Origin: an uncultured Cyclobacteriaceae bacterium
Lineage (GTDB): Bacteria > Bacteroidota > Bacteroidia > Cytophagales > Cyclobacteriaceae
NCBI GenBank assembly: GCA_947492745.1
Contig: CANLOE010000053.1
Span: 1-47,107 of the forward strand
DNA: 47,107 nucleotides
Reading direction: 5' to 3'
The notes beneath the pieces are model-generated. The model was given only the letters and a program-made list of their open reading frames with translations, did not search any database and was not told where the DNA came from. Both the position numbers and the translations under genes were made by a program. The number at the start of each line of letters is the position of its first letter. Within the stretch, counting starts at the first letter, position 1. Positions 1-8,020 of this stretch are shown here, one piece after another.

Positions 1-86
1 AAATTAAGGTAGATAGACTCTCTTTTACTGATATATCAATTCGTTTTCCCATAACTTAAATACACGAAATTATAAACACAAATTAG
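1..86 (-). mobile_element. IS630-type element, end fragment cut by window edge
   Basis: The last part of this segment repeats the right terminus of the IS630 copy at 1871-2925: the string AAATTATAAACACAAATTAG is shared exactly and is followed by a TA dinucleotide at 87-88, the expected target. A minus-strand start codon near 51-53 opens a reading frame beginning MGK, as in the other copy's transposase. The rest of the element lies outside the window, so completeness cannot be judged. Confidence 0.75.
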
Positions 87-1870
87 TATAAGTGCCCACC
101 AGCACCTTTTATTGTTCAATACCTTGAAACCCATACTAAAGCATTGGACTGAAAATGGCTTGGAAAATATCCCATAGAGATGAACGACAATTTCTGTTTT
201 GGACATATATTATTTCTCAAGGACTAATGATATTTTTTAAATTGGCTATTTTATTTTACCGTTGTCATAATATCGCGATAAGTGATGTAGTAACCTATAT
301 CCAGTTCGGTATATAACATATAGGAAAATCGAAATTAGCCTGCTGATTTTCATTATATAGTTTTAAAATGATATATTATATTCTCATAAGAATACCTATA
401 TAATTGGCTCATTAGCGATTCTGGTTATTCTATCCGCTTGTCGGTCCAGCAGATAGCGTGAATTTTCTTATAAGCATGGGGGATGCCGTCAAAGTTGCTT
501 CGGCCTATCCTATTGATGTTATGACGACTGATGGAGATGCCAGTGACTGGCCCCAGAGGATTGAAAAGATACCCTATCCAGGCCGTACTGGAAGGCGAAA
601 TTAAAAACCTTGAAGACTGACAAGCAAGCTCTCAAATAATGTATTCTGAAGAAAATAAAGTGCTTTACTGGCCATAATGGTTACGATGATATACATACTG
701 CTAATATCATCAGTGGGTCTTTGTCTGATGGGCAGGATCAATGTCTACTCTATTTGGACAGTCAGCATCATCCTAAAGAATCAGGAGTAAACGTATTTAA
801 TGAGTCGTTCTGTAAGGAAGTTGATGATACCACTGTCAGTTGGACCCTGCGGTGAGTGATTTTGATAAGAAAGATGTACACGTTGCAGTTCGTAGAACAG
901 GAAAACAGATTTTTTATGAGGTTCAGCTCTTTTGTGGGCAAGCTATTTCTAAGGGAATGGGTTATTGTGATAGTATGATTTATGATGGTGATACCTTAGA
1001 ACGGGAAGTGAGTATTAAAAGAGTTTCTAGGCAAGATACGGATGGGAAAACCAATTCACCATTCCAATTAGGCTATGTACTTATGGTTGATGAGCAGACA
1101 AGGATGGGAGTACTCGAAGGACACCTGAAGTGGAAAGGAGACTCTCTCGGTTATCCTATAGATAAGATAAGAATCTCTTCTCGAAGCAATCCCTCTTTTT
1201 GGATAAGAGAAGCTGTTGATACTACTGGTTATTATGCTACGCAATTGCCATAGGGAATCTATGATATTGCCCCCGAATGGAGAATCTATAATAAGGATAA
1301 AGTGCAATATAAAGTGAATAAGAAAAGCATTGAGCCTAAGGTGAATCCGCATTAGGTGGTAAATGTCCTCGATTTGAAAATAGAGGTTGCTGATTCTTTT
1401 GACCTATTGCCGGAGATTGGGATTCTCTTGCAAAACCCGAAAGATAAGTACGCTAGGATAGACACATTTGTCCATGCCCACATAGATTTTTTTGAAATCC
1501 GGGTGTTTCCTTGACTATTATTAAAAAAGGGGAAGTCAGTTATTATGCAACGTATGGTGTGCAAAACACCTACTCACAAGAGAAAGTAGGTACAACGGGA
1601 CCTTTCGAGGCGGCTTCTATTACTAAGCCTGTATTTACTTTTGTTGTGGCCAGACTTGCGGAAAGAGGAGTTATAGACTTAGATAAACCTATGTGCCAAT
1701 ACCTGTCTTTTCAGGCAATTGAGTATGATGATAAATACAAAAAGATTACTGCAAGGCATGTACTCAGTCATACATCGGGTTTTACTAATTGGTACTCAGA
1801 TAAGGTAGAGCTTATTTTTGAGCTAGGCACCTAGTTTGGCTATTCGGGAGAGGGCTTTGAATACCTTATA

Positions 1871-2925
1871 CTAAATTAGGCTTTAAATTTCACATTGTAT
1901 TCTGTGATATAATGATTGTTTTCTCCGACATGTCCCTAACGGTTTTGCCCAGCCATTCCCTGATTGCCTCCATAGCCTTGAACACCCTGTTCTTGAAGCG
2001 TTGTTTGATGTACTTCCAGACCTGTCCACAGGGATTGAACTCCGGTGTATAGGCGGGTATGTTGATCATGAATATGTTTTCCGGGACCTGTATGTTCTTT
2101 GTGGAATGGAACCCGGCATTGTCAACGACCACCATTTTGTACTCCTTGGGCCTGTGCCGTGATAGTCCCTGTAGGTATGCCTCGAATATCTTTGTGGAGA
2201 CCCCTTCCACCTCCCGGATAAAACTGTCCCCATCGATCGGGGAATAGGAGCCGTACAGGTAGGTGGCCGGTAATCGATGACGGGAACCACTCCTTTGGCA
2301 GCGATGCAGGATTCCGACCGGCTCTCGTCCTGAAAGTAGAGGTTTACTTTTTCAAAGCCCTGTTCCTTAGGTTTTTGGGAAGCGATATCAACAAGGTGGG
2401 GCAGTTTTAAAAAGGCCTCAATGGCCCTGGGGTCCTTTTTCACATGGCTCTTGCGCGGCCGTTTGGCCTTCGTGCCGAAGTGCCCGATCAGGTATTCCCT
2501 GACGCGATGGTACTTCACTTCCGGGCCATATTCTTCCTTTATCCACTGCTGCGCGTCCCGATAGCCCCTAAAGGGTACACTACCATCATTGAAACGTGCG
2601 GCAAGGCCGTCGTGGACCTCTGGACCGATGATGCCCGAACCCTCCCGGCGCGCCTTCACCGAAAGGAACCCATCGATACCTTCGGGGTTGTACTGGACCA
2701 CCCAGTTCTCAAGGTACCTCAGACTGATTCCAAGGTGGTTGGAAAGCCCTTGGCGCAAACCGAAACGGCCTTCCTTCAAGCAGATCAGGGCATATACTCG
2801 ACGTTCCTTACCTAAATTCGATTGCTTTGACTTAAGGAGCCTTAAGGTGGAAAGGTTCTCTTTTACCAATATTTCTATTTGTTTTCCCATAGATGAAATT
2901 ATGCGAAATTATAAACACAAATTAG
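1871..2925 (-). mobile_element. IS630-family insertion sequence (1055 bp, TA target)
   Basis: The ends are imperfect inverted repeats (CTAAATTAGGCTTTAAATTT on the left; complement of the right end CTAATTTGTGTTTATAATTT). They are flanked by TA at 1869-1870 and 2926-2927, the canonical IS630/Tc1 target duplication. The element carries one minus-strand transposase gene, split by a frameshift. It interrupts the serine-hydrolase pseudogene just after its GFEYL motif. A second copy begins the window. Confidence 0.88.
1890..2890 (-). pseudogene. IS630-family transposase, frameshifted
   Basis: The 5' part (2890 to about 2265) encodes an N-terminal helix-turn-helix region and the first DDE aspartate in YFQDESR. 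The 3' part continues in another frame (YGSYSPIDGDSF, then VVVDNAGFH with the second Asp, then PAYTPEFNP). The shift lies near 2262-2275, in the codons after VIDY. In the family the last catalytic Glu follows NPI (NPIE); here the text is NPCGQVW, so that Glu appears replaced by Gly (GGA, one change from GAA). Frameshift and lost catalytic residue together suggest the copy is inactive. Programmed frameshifting is known for some IS630 elements, but no clear slippery run was seen here. Confidence 0.82.
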
Positions 2926-3170
2926 TATTAAACGTATTGTGGAGAAAGTGACTCAGAAAGATATATTAGAAGTCTTGGACGAAGAGGTGTTGTGACACCT
3001 CTTCGTCTTAAAAATCTGTATTTTCAAAAAAAAGGATGGACTCTTTCGTAAAATAGTCCATGGGCATGATGATGCTTATCCTCATAAGATTACCCTGCCC
3101 GAAAAAGCTGGTATGGCATGGAGCATGCATACGAAGGCAAAATCATTTGCCGATTTTGCTATTGCTTTAT

Positions 3171-3336
3171 CCCAGATCATGCGTTGTAACTTCGTAACGA
3201 GGGTTTACATATCCATAAATCAGGGAGTTTTATTGGATTTGGCATAGTACCGCTATGGTGAATTCAAAAAACTCAGTGCAACGACCGGTTTGCAACTATT
3301 TGGATCAGCAGTAGATTTTTCAATACATAATCTGGA
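3171..3336 (+). repeat. Miniature element, family C copy 1 (166 bp)
   Basis: It starts CCCAGATCATGC and ends GCATAATCTGG-like (TACATAATCTGGA), imperfect inverted termini, with a perfect 5-bp duplication TTTAT at 3166-3170 and 3337-3341. It encodes no protein. The central hairpin is CATAGT-ACC-GCTATG at about 3247-3261. It lies inside the serine-hydrolase pseudogene, and excision with one TTTAT restores the reading frame. Confidence 0.85.
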
Positions 3337-3534
3337 TTTATACGAGAAAAGAGGTTTACGGCTAGAGACCTACACTGATATGTTATCTAAGCATACGGCT
3401 ACCGATAAATATAAGGGCTGGAAATCAGGCAAATGGAGGAGCTACTTCGGTTTGGGCATACAAGTAGAAGAGACCCCTTTCGGACTTACTTTTGGACATG
3501 GTGGAGATAATGGGGACTTCAAATGTGAATTTAA

Positions 3535-3699
3535 CCCAAAATGTCCATTAGAAAATCTATTCCGGACTTAACTGACTTCAAATCAGTAACTGAATGCGTT
3601 TTTTGAATTAACCGTAGCGGTGCTACGCTGAACCCAAGAAAACGCACTGATTCATTGCCATTTAAATCCTCATGACGAAGTTCCAACGAACATTCTGGG
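3535..3699 (-). repeat. Miniature element, family A copy 1 (165 bp)
   Basis: The termini are CCCAAAATGT and ACATTCTGGG, inverted. The 5-bp duplication is TTTAA at 3530-3534 and 3700-3704. It is nearly identical, in opposite orientation, to the copies at 7480-7644 and 42495-42659. The central hairpin is CGTAGC-GGT-GCTACG. It is the third insertion in the serine-hydrolase pseudogene and splits codons for CEF and KVYAD. Confidence 0.9.
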
Positions 3700-3833
3700 T
3701 TTAAGGTTTATGCTGATAAGTACATAGGGTTTGTGATTTCCACCAATGGAAACACTGGAGGCCATCTTGCTTATCAGCCATTGGAACAGTTTTTAGTGAC
3801 GGGAAAGGGAGATTGATGAGTGTATATTTACGA

Positions 3834-4472
3834 TCAACTTTCTCGAATAAGTTTGACAAGTGCTAGGTTGGGAATAAGGTAGTTTTTTCCGTTCTTCATT
3901 TCTTTGCACAACACCCTTGTTCTTCTAAGTACCCCCTTTTCAAAGACTCTATCGTGAAACTCAAACTGTTGTCCTTTCTCCAAATGTGCCAGACTCTTCA
4001 TACCTTGTTCTTTTGGAGAGTTTTGATCATAGCTACGCAGCACTAGCGCTAGCTTTGCGTCGGAGTAAGTCGAGGCTTTTGGGTTCTGAAAGTGTTTCTT
4101 GAGACAGACCAAGAGATCTTCCGGAAAAACATCGGTAATCAACAGTGGTTGCATAAGTTGCTGATAGTTGCGCTTCCATGCTGCACCATGTGGAGGTACA
4201 TTATTTTGATGTTGTTTAAAATTGATTAAATGGGCAACTTCATGGATGTAGGTAATCAGGAAGTTGAAAGGGTTGAGGTCGTGATTGAGAGTAATCGTAA
4301 AGGAATATGGGTTTTGCCGAAAGCGAAAATCCCCACTTTTGGTTTTCCTGGTTTTTGTTATTTTAAAATGAAAGGGATGACTTATCCAGAGTTGTGTACA
4401 GTAATCAAGTGCTTCATCGGGAATTTTTGATTGCAGTACTTTTTTGAACGTTTGGGCTTTGGTGTGGAGCAT
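3834..4472 (-). CDS. SprT-like zinc metalloprotease-type protein
   Basis: The predicted protein is 212 residues. HEVAH at residues 77-81 gives the HExxH-type zinc-binding and catalytic motif, and HGAAWK around residue 95 supplies the third histidine, the arrangement of the SprT-like family. The N-terminal region (IPDEALDYCTQLW) also fits. I chose ATG at 4472 because the frame upstream has only a TTG and runs through the terminator of the preceding gene. Eukaryotic SPRTN relatives digest DNA-protein crosslinks; the bacterial role is not established. No signal peptide is visible, so it is probably cytoplasmic. Confidence 0.82.
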   Translation of the reverse strand: MLHTKAQTFKKVLQSKIPDEALDYCTQLWISHPFHFKITKTRKTKSGDFRFRQNPYSFTITLNHDLNPFNFLITYIHEVAHLINFKQHQNNVPPHGAAWKRNYQQLMQPLLITDVFPEDLLVCLKKHFQNPKASTYSDAKLALVLRSYDQNSPKEQGMKSLAHLEKGQQFEFHDRVFEKGVLRRTRVLCKEMKNGKNYLIPNLALVKLIRES

Positions 4473-4510
4473 AAATAAAAAGGAGCCTTGAACATCCCTG
4501 CTCAAGGCTC
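4473..4510 (-). terminator. Rho-independent terminator after the acidic lipoprotein gene
   Basis: On the minus strand a perfect 9-bp stem (GAGCCTTGA/TCAAGGCTC, 4483-4491 with 4502-4510) is followed by a T-rich tract. It sits between the lipoprotein stop (4535) and the SprT-like start (4472), so the latter would depend on readthrough or its own promoter. Confidence 0.85.
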
Positions 4511-4534
4511 TCTCGTAAATATCAAATAGAACTT

Positions 4535-4810
4535 TTAATGTCCTGCTTCGTCTTCTACTTCTTCAGCAGCGTCATCCATGGCATCGCCAGCTTCATCAGC
4601 AACAGAGTCTGCGGCGTCGCCGATATCTTCCATAGCTTCATCCACAGCTTCTACTGCATCATCCGCAGCATCGCCAACTTCATCAACAACTTCTTCGGTT
4701 GCATCTGATGCAGCATCAGCAGCTTCGTTGGCCTTATCTTTCGTGTTATCGCATGCAGTGGTAGCAAAGAAAAATCCACCTACTAGCAAAAATGCAAAAA
4801 TCTTTTTCAT
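4535..4810 (-). CDS. Small acidic Ala/Asp/Glu-rich lipoprotein
   Basis: This 91-residue protein has a lipoprotein signal (MKKIFAFLLVGGFFFATTAC, Cys about residue 20). The rest is built almost only of Ala, Asp, Glu and Val in short degenerate units (DAADDAVEAVDEAM), strongly acidic and predicted amphipathic helix. It resembles YtxH/LEA-like low-complexity proteins only in composition. It is a single-gene unit with its own promoter (4834-4865) and terminator (4473-4510), which suggests high expression. The function is unknown; a stress-related or envelope spacer role is speculation. Confidence 0.85.
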   Translation of the reverse strand: MKKIFAFLLVGGFFFATTACDNTKDKANEAADAASDATEEVVDEVGDAADDAVEAVDEAMEDIGDAADSVADEAGDAMDDAAEEVEDEAGH

Positions 4811-4833
4811 AATTTACAGGTTTAATTAAGCAT

Positions 4834-4865
4834 CAAATATACACATAGATGGTATTCAGGTCAAA
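4834..4865 (-). promoter_or_regulatory. Bacteroidota-type promoter for the acidic lipoprotein
   Basis: Read on the minus strand, TTTG (4862-4865) is followed 20 bp later by TATATTTG (4834-4841), matching the -33 TTTG / -7 TAnnTTTG consensus of the Bacteroidota primary sigma factor. It lies about 25 bp upstream of the ATG at 4810. Confidence 0.75.
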
Positions 4866-4872
4866 TCGGATG

Positions 4873-6177
4873 TTATTTTTTTCTGAAAAACAAGCGAATC
4901 GGCACCCCGGATAAATCAAAGTATTTCCGCATTTTATTCTCCAAAAAACGCTCGTAAGGGGGTTTGATATACTGTGGGAGATTACAGAAAAAAGCGAACG
5001 CAGGCGTCTTGGAAGGGAGTTGAGTGATGTACTTTATTTTGATATATTTGCCTTTTATTGCTGGTGGCGGGTTGTTTTCTATTTCTTTCAGTAGGATATC
5101 GTTGAGTTGTGAGGTAGGAATTTTGATTTGACGGTTTCCGTATATTTCGATAGCCTTCTCTATTGCTTGGAATATGCGCTGTTTTTTGAGTACAGAGGTA
5201 AATATGATAGGGATAAATGTCATGCTCCCCAGTTTTTCGTAGATACGTTCTTTAAAGACTTCTACGGTCTTCGTATCCTTTTCGATCAGGTCCCATTTGT
5301 TGATCATGATCATGATGCCTTTATTGTACTTTTGGGCCAGACCGATAAGATTTACATCTTGTGCCTCTAAGCCGTTTTCTGCGTCTACGATGATGATACA
5401 GACATCACTATCCTGTAGCGTCTGGATGGAGCGTAATGTGGAGTAAAACTCAATGTTTTCTTTTACTTTGGATTTCTTTCGTACGCCAGCGGTGTCCGTT
5501 AGGATAAAGTCCTTTCCGAAAAGTGTATAGCGTGTGTTGATAGCGTCTCGGGTAGTACCGGCCTCATTGGTAACAATACTCCGCTCTTTTCCCAATAGTA
5601 CATTAAGAAAAGAGGACTTGCCAACATTGGGTCTACCCAATACGGCAATACGCGGTATGCCCTCTTCTGGGTTCTCAGTACCCTTGTCAAAGTGCTTGAC
5701 AACTTCGTCCAATAAATCTCCTGTGCCATAGCCACTGGTAGAGGCGATGGGATATACTTCTCCAAGGCCCAAACCGTAGAATTCGCTACTGGCAAAAACG
5801 CGCTCATGATTGTCGGATTTGTTAGCTACGATATAAATAGGCTTTTTACTGGACCGAAGTACCCTTGCAAACTCAGCGTCCGAGCCCGTAAGTCCAGTTT
5901 CTGCATCGACCATAAATAGGATGACAGTGGCTTCTTCAATGGCAATTTCAACCTGCTTTCTGATTTCGGATTCGAATTTATCCTCCGAACCCACCACATA
6001 GCCCCCGGTATCGATGGCCGTAAAATACTTACCTACCCATTCGGCATAGCCATAGTGTCGGTCACGGGTCACTCCGGACTCATTGTCCATTATGGCACTT
6101 TTTTTCTCGATAAGACGGTTGAAAAAGGTCGATTTCCCTACATTGGGCCGACCGACGATTGCTACTATATTTGCCAT
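4873..6177 (-). CDS. der: Ribosome-biogenesis GTPase Der (EngA)
   Basis: 434 residues, the normal length for the family. Two tandem GTPase domains each carry a Walker A motif GRPNVGKS (about residues 8-15 and 180-187), DTGG/DTAG switch II motifs and NKSD/NKWD specificity motifs. A C-terminal KH-like domain ends RLFFRKK. Der acts in 50S subunit assembly. The gene lies 150 bp downstream of era on the same strand, a pairing of two ribosome-assembly GTPases that may be co-transcribed. No defects seen. Confidence 0.97.
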   Translation of the reverse strand: MANIVAIVGRPNVGKSTFFNRLIEKKSAIMDNESGVTRDRHYGYAEWVGKYFTAIDTGGYVVGSEDKFESEIRKQVEIAIEEATVILFMVDAETGLTGSDAEFARVLRSSKKPIYIVANKSDNHERVFASSEFYGLGLGEVYPIASTSGYGTGDLLDEVVKHFDKGTENPEEGIPRIAVLGRPNVGKSSFLNVLLGKERSIVTNEAGTTRDAINTRYTLFGKDFILTDTAGVRKKSKVKENIEFYSTLRSIQTLQDSDVCIIIVDAENGLEAQDVNLIGLAQKYNKGIMIMINKWDLIEKDTKTVEVFKERIYEKLGSMTFIPIIFTSVLKKQRIFQAIEKAIEIYGNRQIKIPTSQLNDILLKEIENNPPPAIKGKYIKIKYITQLPSKTPAFAFFCNLPQYIKPPYERFLENKMRKYFDLSGVPIRLFFRKK

Positions 6178-6331
6178 TGATTTTTTTGTTGAGTCACATC
6201 GACCCTATTATCGGTCGAGATGATGTATGGGGTCTGTCGCTGTTTATTATGAGGCTGTCCTTTACGTATATTTTAAATGTCAACGTTTGACGATTTGAAG
6301 CGATACCCGATTTGTAATTATTGTTTTTTGT

Positions 6332-7222
6332 TCAATTTGTATACCCGAAACCCTTGAGGTTACGTTCTTTCTTCCGCCAGCTATCAGCGACCTTTACAAA
6401 GGTCTCCAAGTGTACCTGCTTGGCGAAAAAGGTCTCTAGGTCTTTTCTGGATTCTATACCTACCTTTTTAAGGGCAGCACCACCCTTACCTATGAGTATT
6501 CCCTTTTGGCTTTTTCGTTCTACGTAAATTTCAGCGCGCATACGGATTATTTTTTCATCTTCATGAAAAGACTCAATAACCACCTCACAGCTGTAGGGCA
6601 CTTCTTTTTTGTAATTTCTGAAAATTTTTTCCCTAATGATTTCGGCAGCAAAAAACTTTTCCGGCTTATCGGTCAGCATATCTTTAGGGAAATAGGCCGG
6701 GTGTTCAGGGAGATTATCTACTATCGCTTTGAACAATGCATCTATGTTTTCTCCATTGAGTGCCGATACCGTAACATAGGAGCTGGCCTGGATATGTTCT
6801 TTCCAGTACTCCATCTTATCCATTAACTGGGTGCCTTTGGCCAGATCGCTTTTGTTCAGGATAAATACTATGGGGAGTCCTAATTTTGAGATTTTCTCTA
6901 AAAGCCCCGTATCATCATCCGCTTTCTCATAAAGATCGGTGACATAAAGAATGACATCCGCATCTTCTAAAGAACTATGGACGAACTTCATCATGGACTG
7001 CTGGAGTTCGTATTGTGGCAAGATGACCCCGGGTGTATCCGAGTAGATAATCTGGAAATCCTCCCCGCTCAATATACCCATGATACGGTGGCGTGTCGTC
7101 TGTGCTTTGGAGGTGATGATGGAAAGACGCTCACCGACCATTTGGTTCATCAGTGTGGATTTGCCCACATTGGGTTTTCCTATGATACTGACGAAACCCG
7201 CCTTATGCCCTTTTTCGCTCAT
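6332..7222 (-). CDS. era: GTPase Era
   Basis: The 296-residue protein begins MSEKGHKAGFVSIIGKPNVGKS, with the P-loop near residues 15-22. DTPG (switch II) and NKSD (G4) follow. A C-terminal KH domain contains GILIGKGGAALKKVG, which binds the 3' end of 16S rRNA during 30S maturation. The open frame extends upstream to 7345, but that extension is hydrophobic and atypical, so I place the start at the ATG at 7222. It is followed by der. Confidence 0.96.
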   Translation of the reverse strand: MSEKGHKAGFVSIIGKPNVGKSTLMNQMVGERLSIITSKAQTTRHRIMGILSGEDFQIIYSDTPGVILPQYELQQSMMKFVHSSLEDADVILYVTDLYEKADDDTGLLEKISKLGLPIVFILNKSDLAKGTQLMDKMEYWKEHIQASSYVTVSALNGENIDALFKAIVDNLPEHPAYFPKDMLTDKPEKFFAAEIIREKIFRNYKKEVPYSCEVVIESFHEDEKIIRMRAEIYVERKSQKGILIGKGGAALKKVGIESRKDLETFFAKQVHLETFVKVADSWRKKERNLKGFGYTN

Positions 7223-7479
7223 CTTGCAAAGATAGCATTTCGTAAGCAACAATTGATAAATTGTCCCTAATAAGTGAAATACCACAACTGGAAGAGTATA
7301 GACATCCATCAATCGGCTAGATTTCTGGATTTCGCAGAATAGCAAAAAAATGGGACATAAATCAGTAAAGAACCATAACTATTCCAAAAATCGCACCGAA
7401 GTTTACTCCGAAAACACAAGATGCGATAGTATCGGAGGCTTACGAAAGAAAAATCCAAATCACTTTAATATTGATTTAA

Positions 7480-7644
7480 CCCAAAATGTTCGTTGGAACT
7501 TCGTCATGAGGACTTAAATGGCAATACATCAGTGCGTTTTCTTGGGTTCAGCGTAGCACCGCTACGGTGAATTCAAAAAACGCATTCATTTACTGGTTTG
7601 AAGTCAGTTAAGTCCGGAATAGATTTTCTAATGGACATTTTGGG
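7480..7644 (+). repeat. Miniature element, family A copy 2 (165 bp)
   Basis: The termini are CCCAAAATGT and ACATTTTGGG, a perfect 10-bp inverted repeat, with TTTAA duplicated at 7475-7479 and 7645-7649. This is the cleanest copy of the family. The central hairpin is CGTAGC-ACC-GCTACG. It lies in the gap between era and the small zinc-finger gene and interrupts nothing recognisable. Confidence 0.92.
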
Positions 7645-7775
7645 TTTAATGATAGAGCATAAAGGAAAATAGACACTAATGAAGGAATCCCAAAAGGATT
7701 TTCGAATAAAATAGGTAGGGAGCATCGCTCTTTTGAAGTTGGTGAAGAAAGAGATAAATAGTAATTTGGAATTCT

Positions 7776-8000
7776 ATGATAAGGATACTCTTTTTGTTGG
7801 TGGTCGTATTGGGCGTGGGGGCACTGGCCTATAAGTTATATCAAGCGCTGGGCGGTAGAAAAATCGATATCGGATTAGGTAAGTACAAGGCCTGTCCCCG
7901 GTGTCAAGGTTTAGGCTACTGGGAAGGAACCCGAAGTCGTGAAAAGTGTGAGTGGTGCAAAGGTAGTGGAAAGTTGCCTAGGGATTTCATTGAACCATAA
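7776..8000 (+). CDS. Small membrane-anchored DnaJ-type zinc-finger protein
   Basis: 74 residues. An N-terminal transmembrane segment (ILFLLVVVLGVGALAYKLY) is followed by two half-motifs of the DnaJ cysteine-rich type: CPRCQGLGYW (about residues 46-55) and CEWCKGSGK (about 62-70). Together they would bind one zinc ion. No J domain is present. It is convergent with topB, 20 bp away. The family is common as an unnamed small protein; a role in redox or protein handling at the membrane is only a guess. Confidence 0.75.
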   Translation: MIRILFLLVVVLGVGALAYKLYQALGGRKIDIGLGKYKACPRCQGLGYWEGTRSREKCEWCKGSGKLPRDFIEP

Positions 8001-8020
8001 CAAGACGACTTACAATGGTC

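Larger units (their letters stand above)
368..3816 (+). pseudogene. Decayed serine hydrolase lipoprotein with CBM9-like N-terminal region
   Basis: Remnants in order belong to one gene. There is a lipoprotein signal (ILVILSAC, about 410-445) and a CBM9/DOMON-like sugar-binding stretch (GDASDWP, DQCLLYLDSQHHP, then 840-1253). A class C beta-lactamase-related domain follows, with SITK as the SxxK nucleophile motif, HTSGFTNW, YSGEGFEYL and finally HGGDNGDF in the KTG-equivalent position. The gene is dead: it has several frameshifts, in-frame stops (for example after FELGT near 1831) and three insertions, an IS630 at 1871-2925 and miniature elements at 3171-3336 and 3535-3699. Removing each miniature element plus one target copy restores the frame exactly (FAIAL joins YEKRG; CEF joins KVYAD). 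It ends GKGD-stop at 3814-3816. The substrate of the ancestral enzyme is unknown. Confidence 0.85.

Noticed and set aside
2444-2951. Plus-strand open frames across the IS630 element
   Set aside because: They are antisense to the transposase, which has recognisable DDE motifs.
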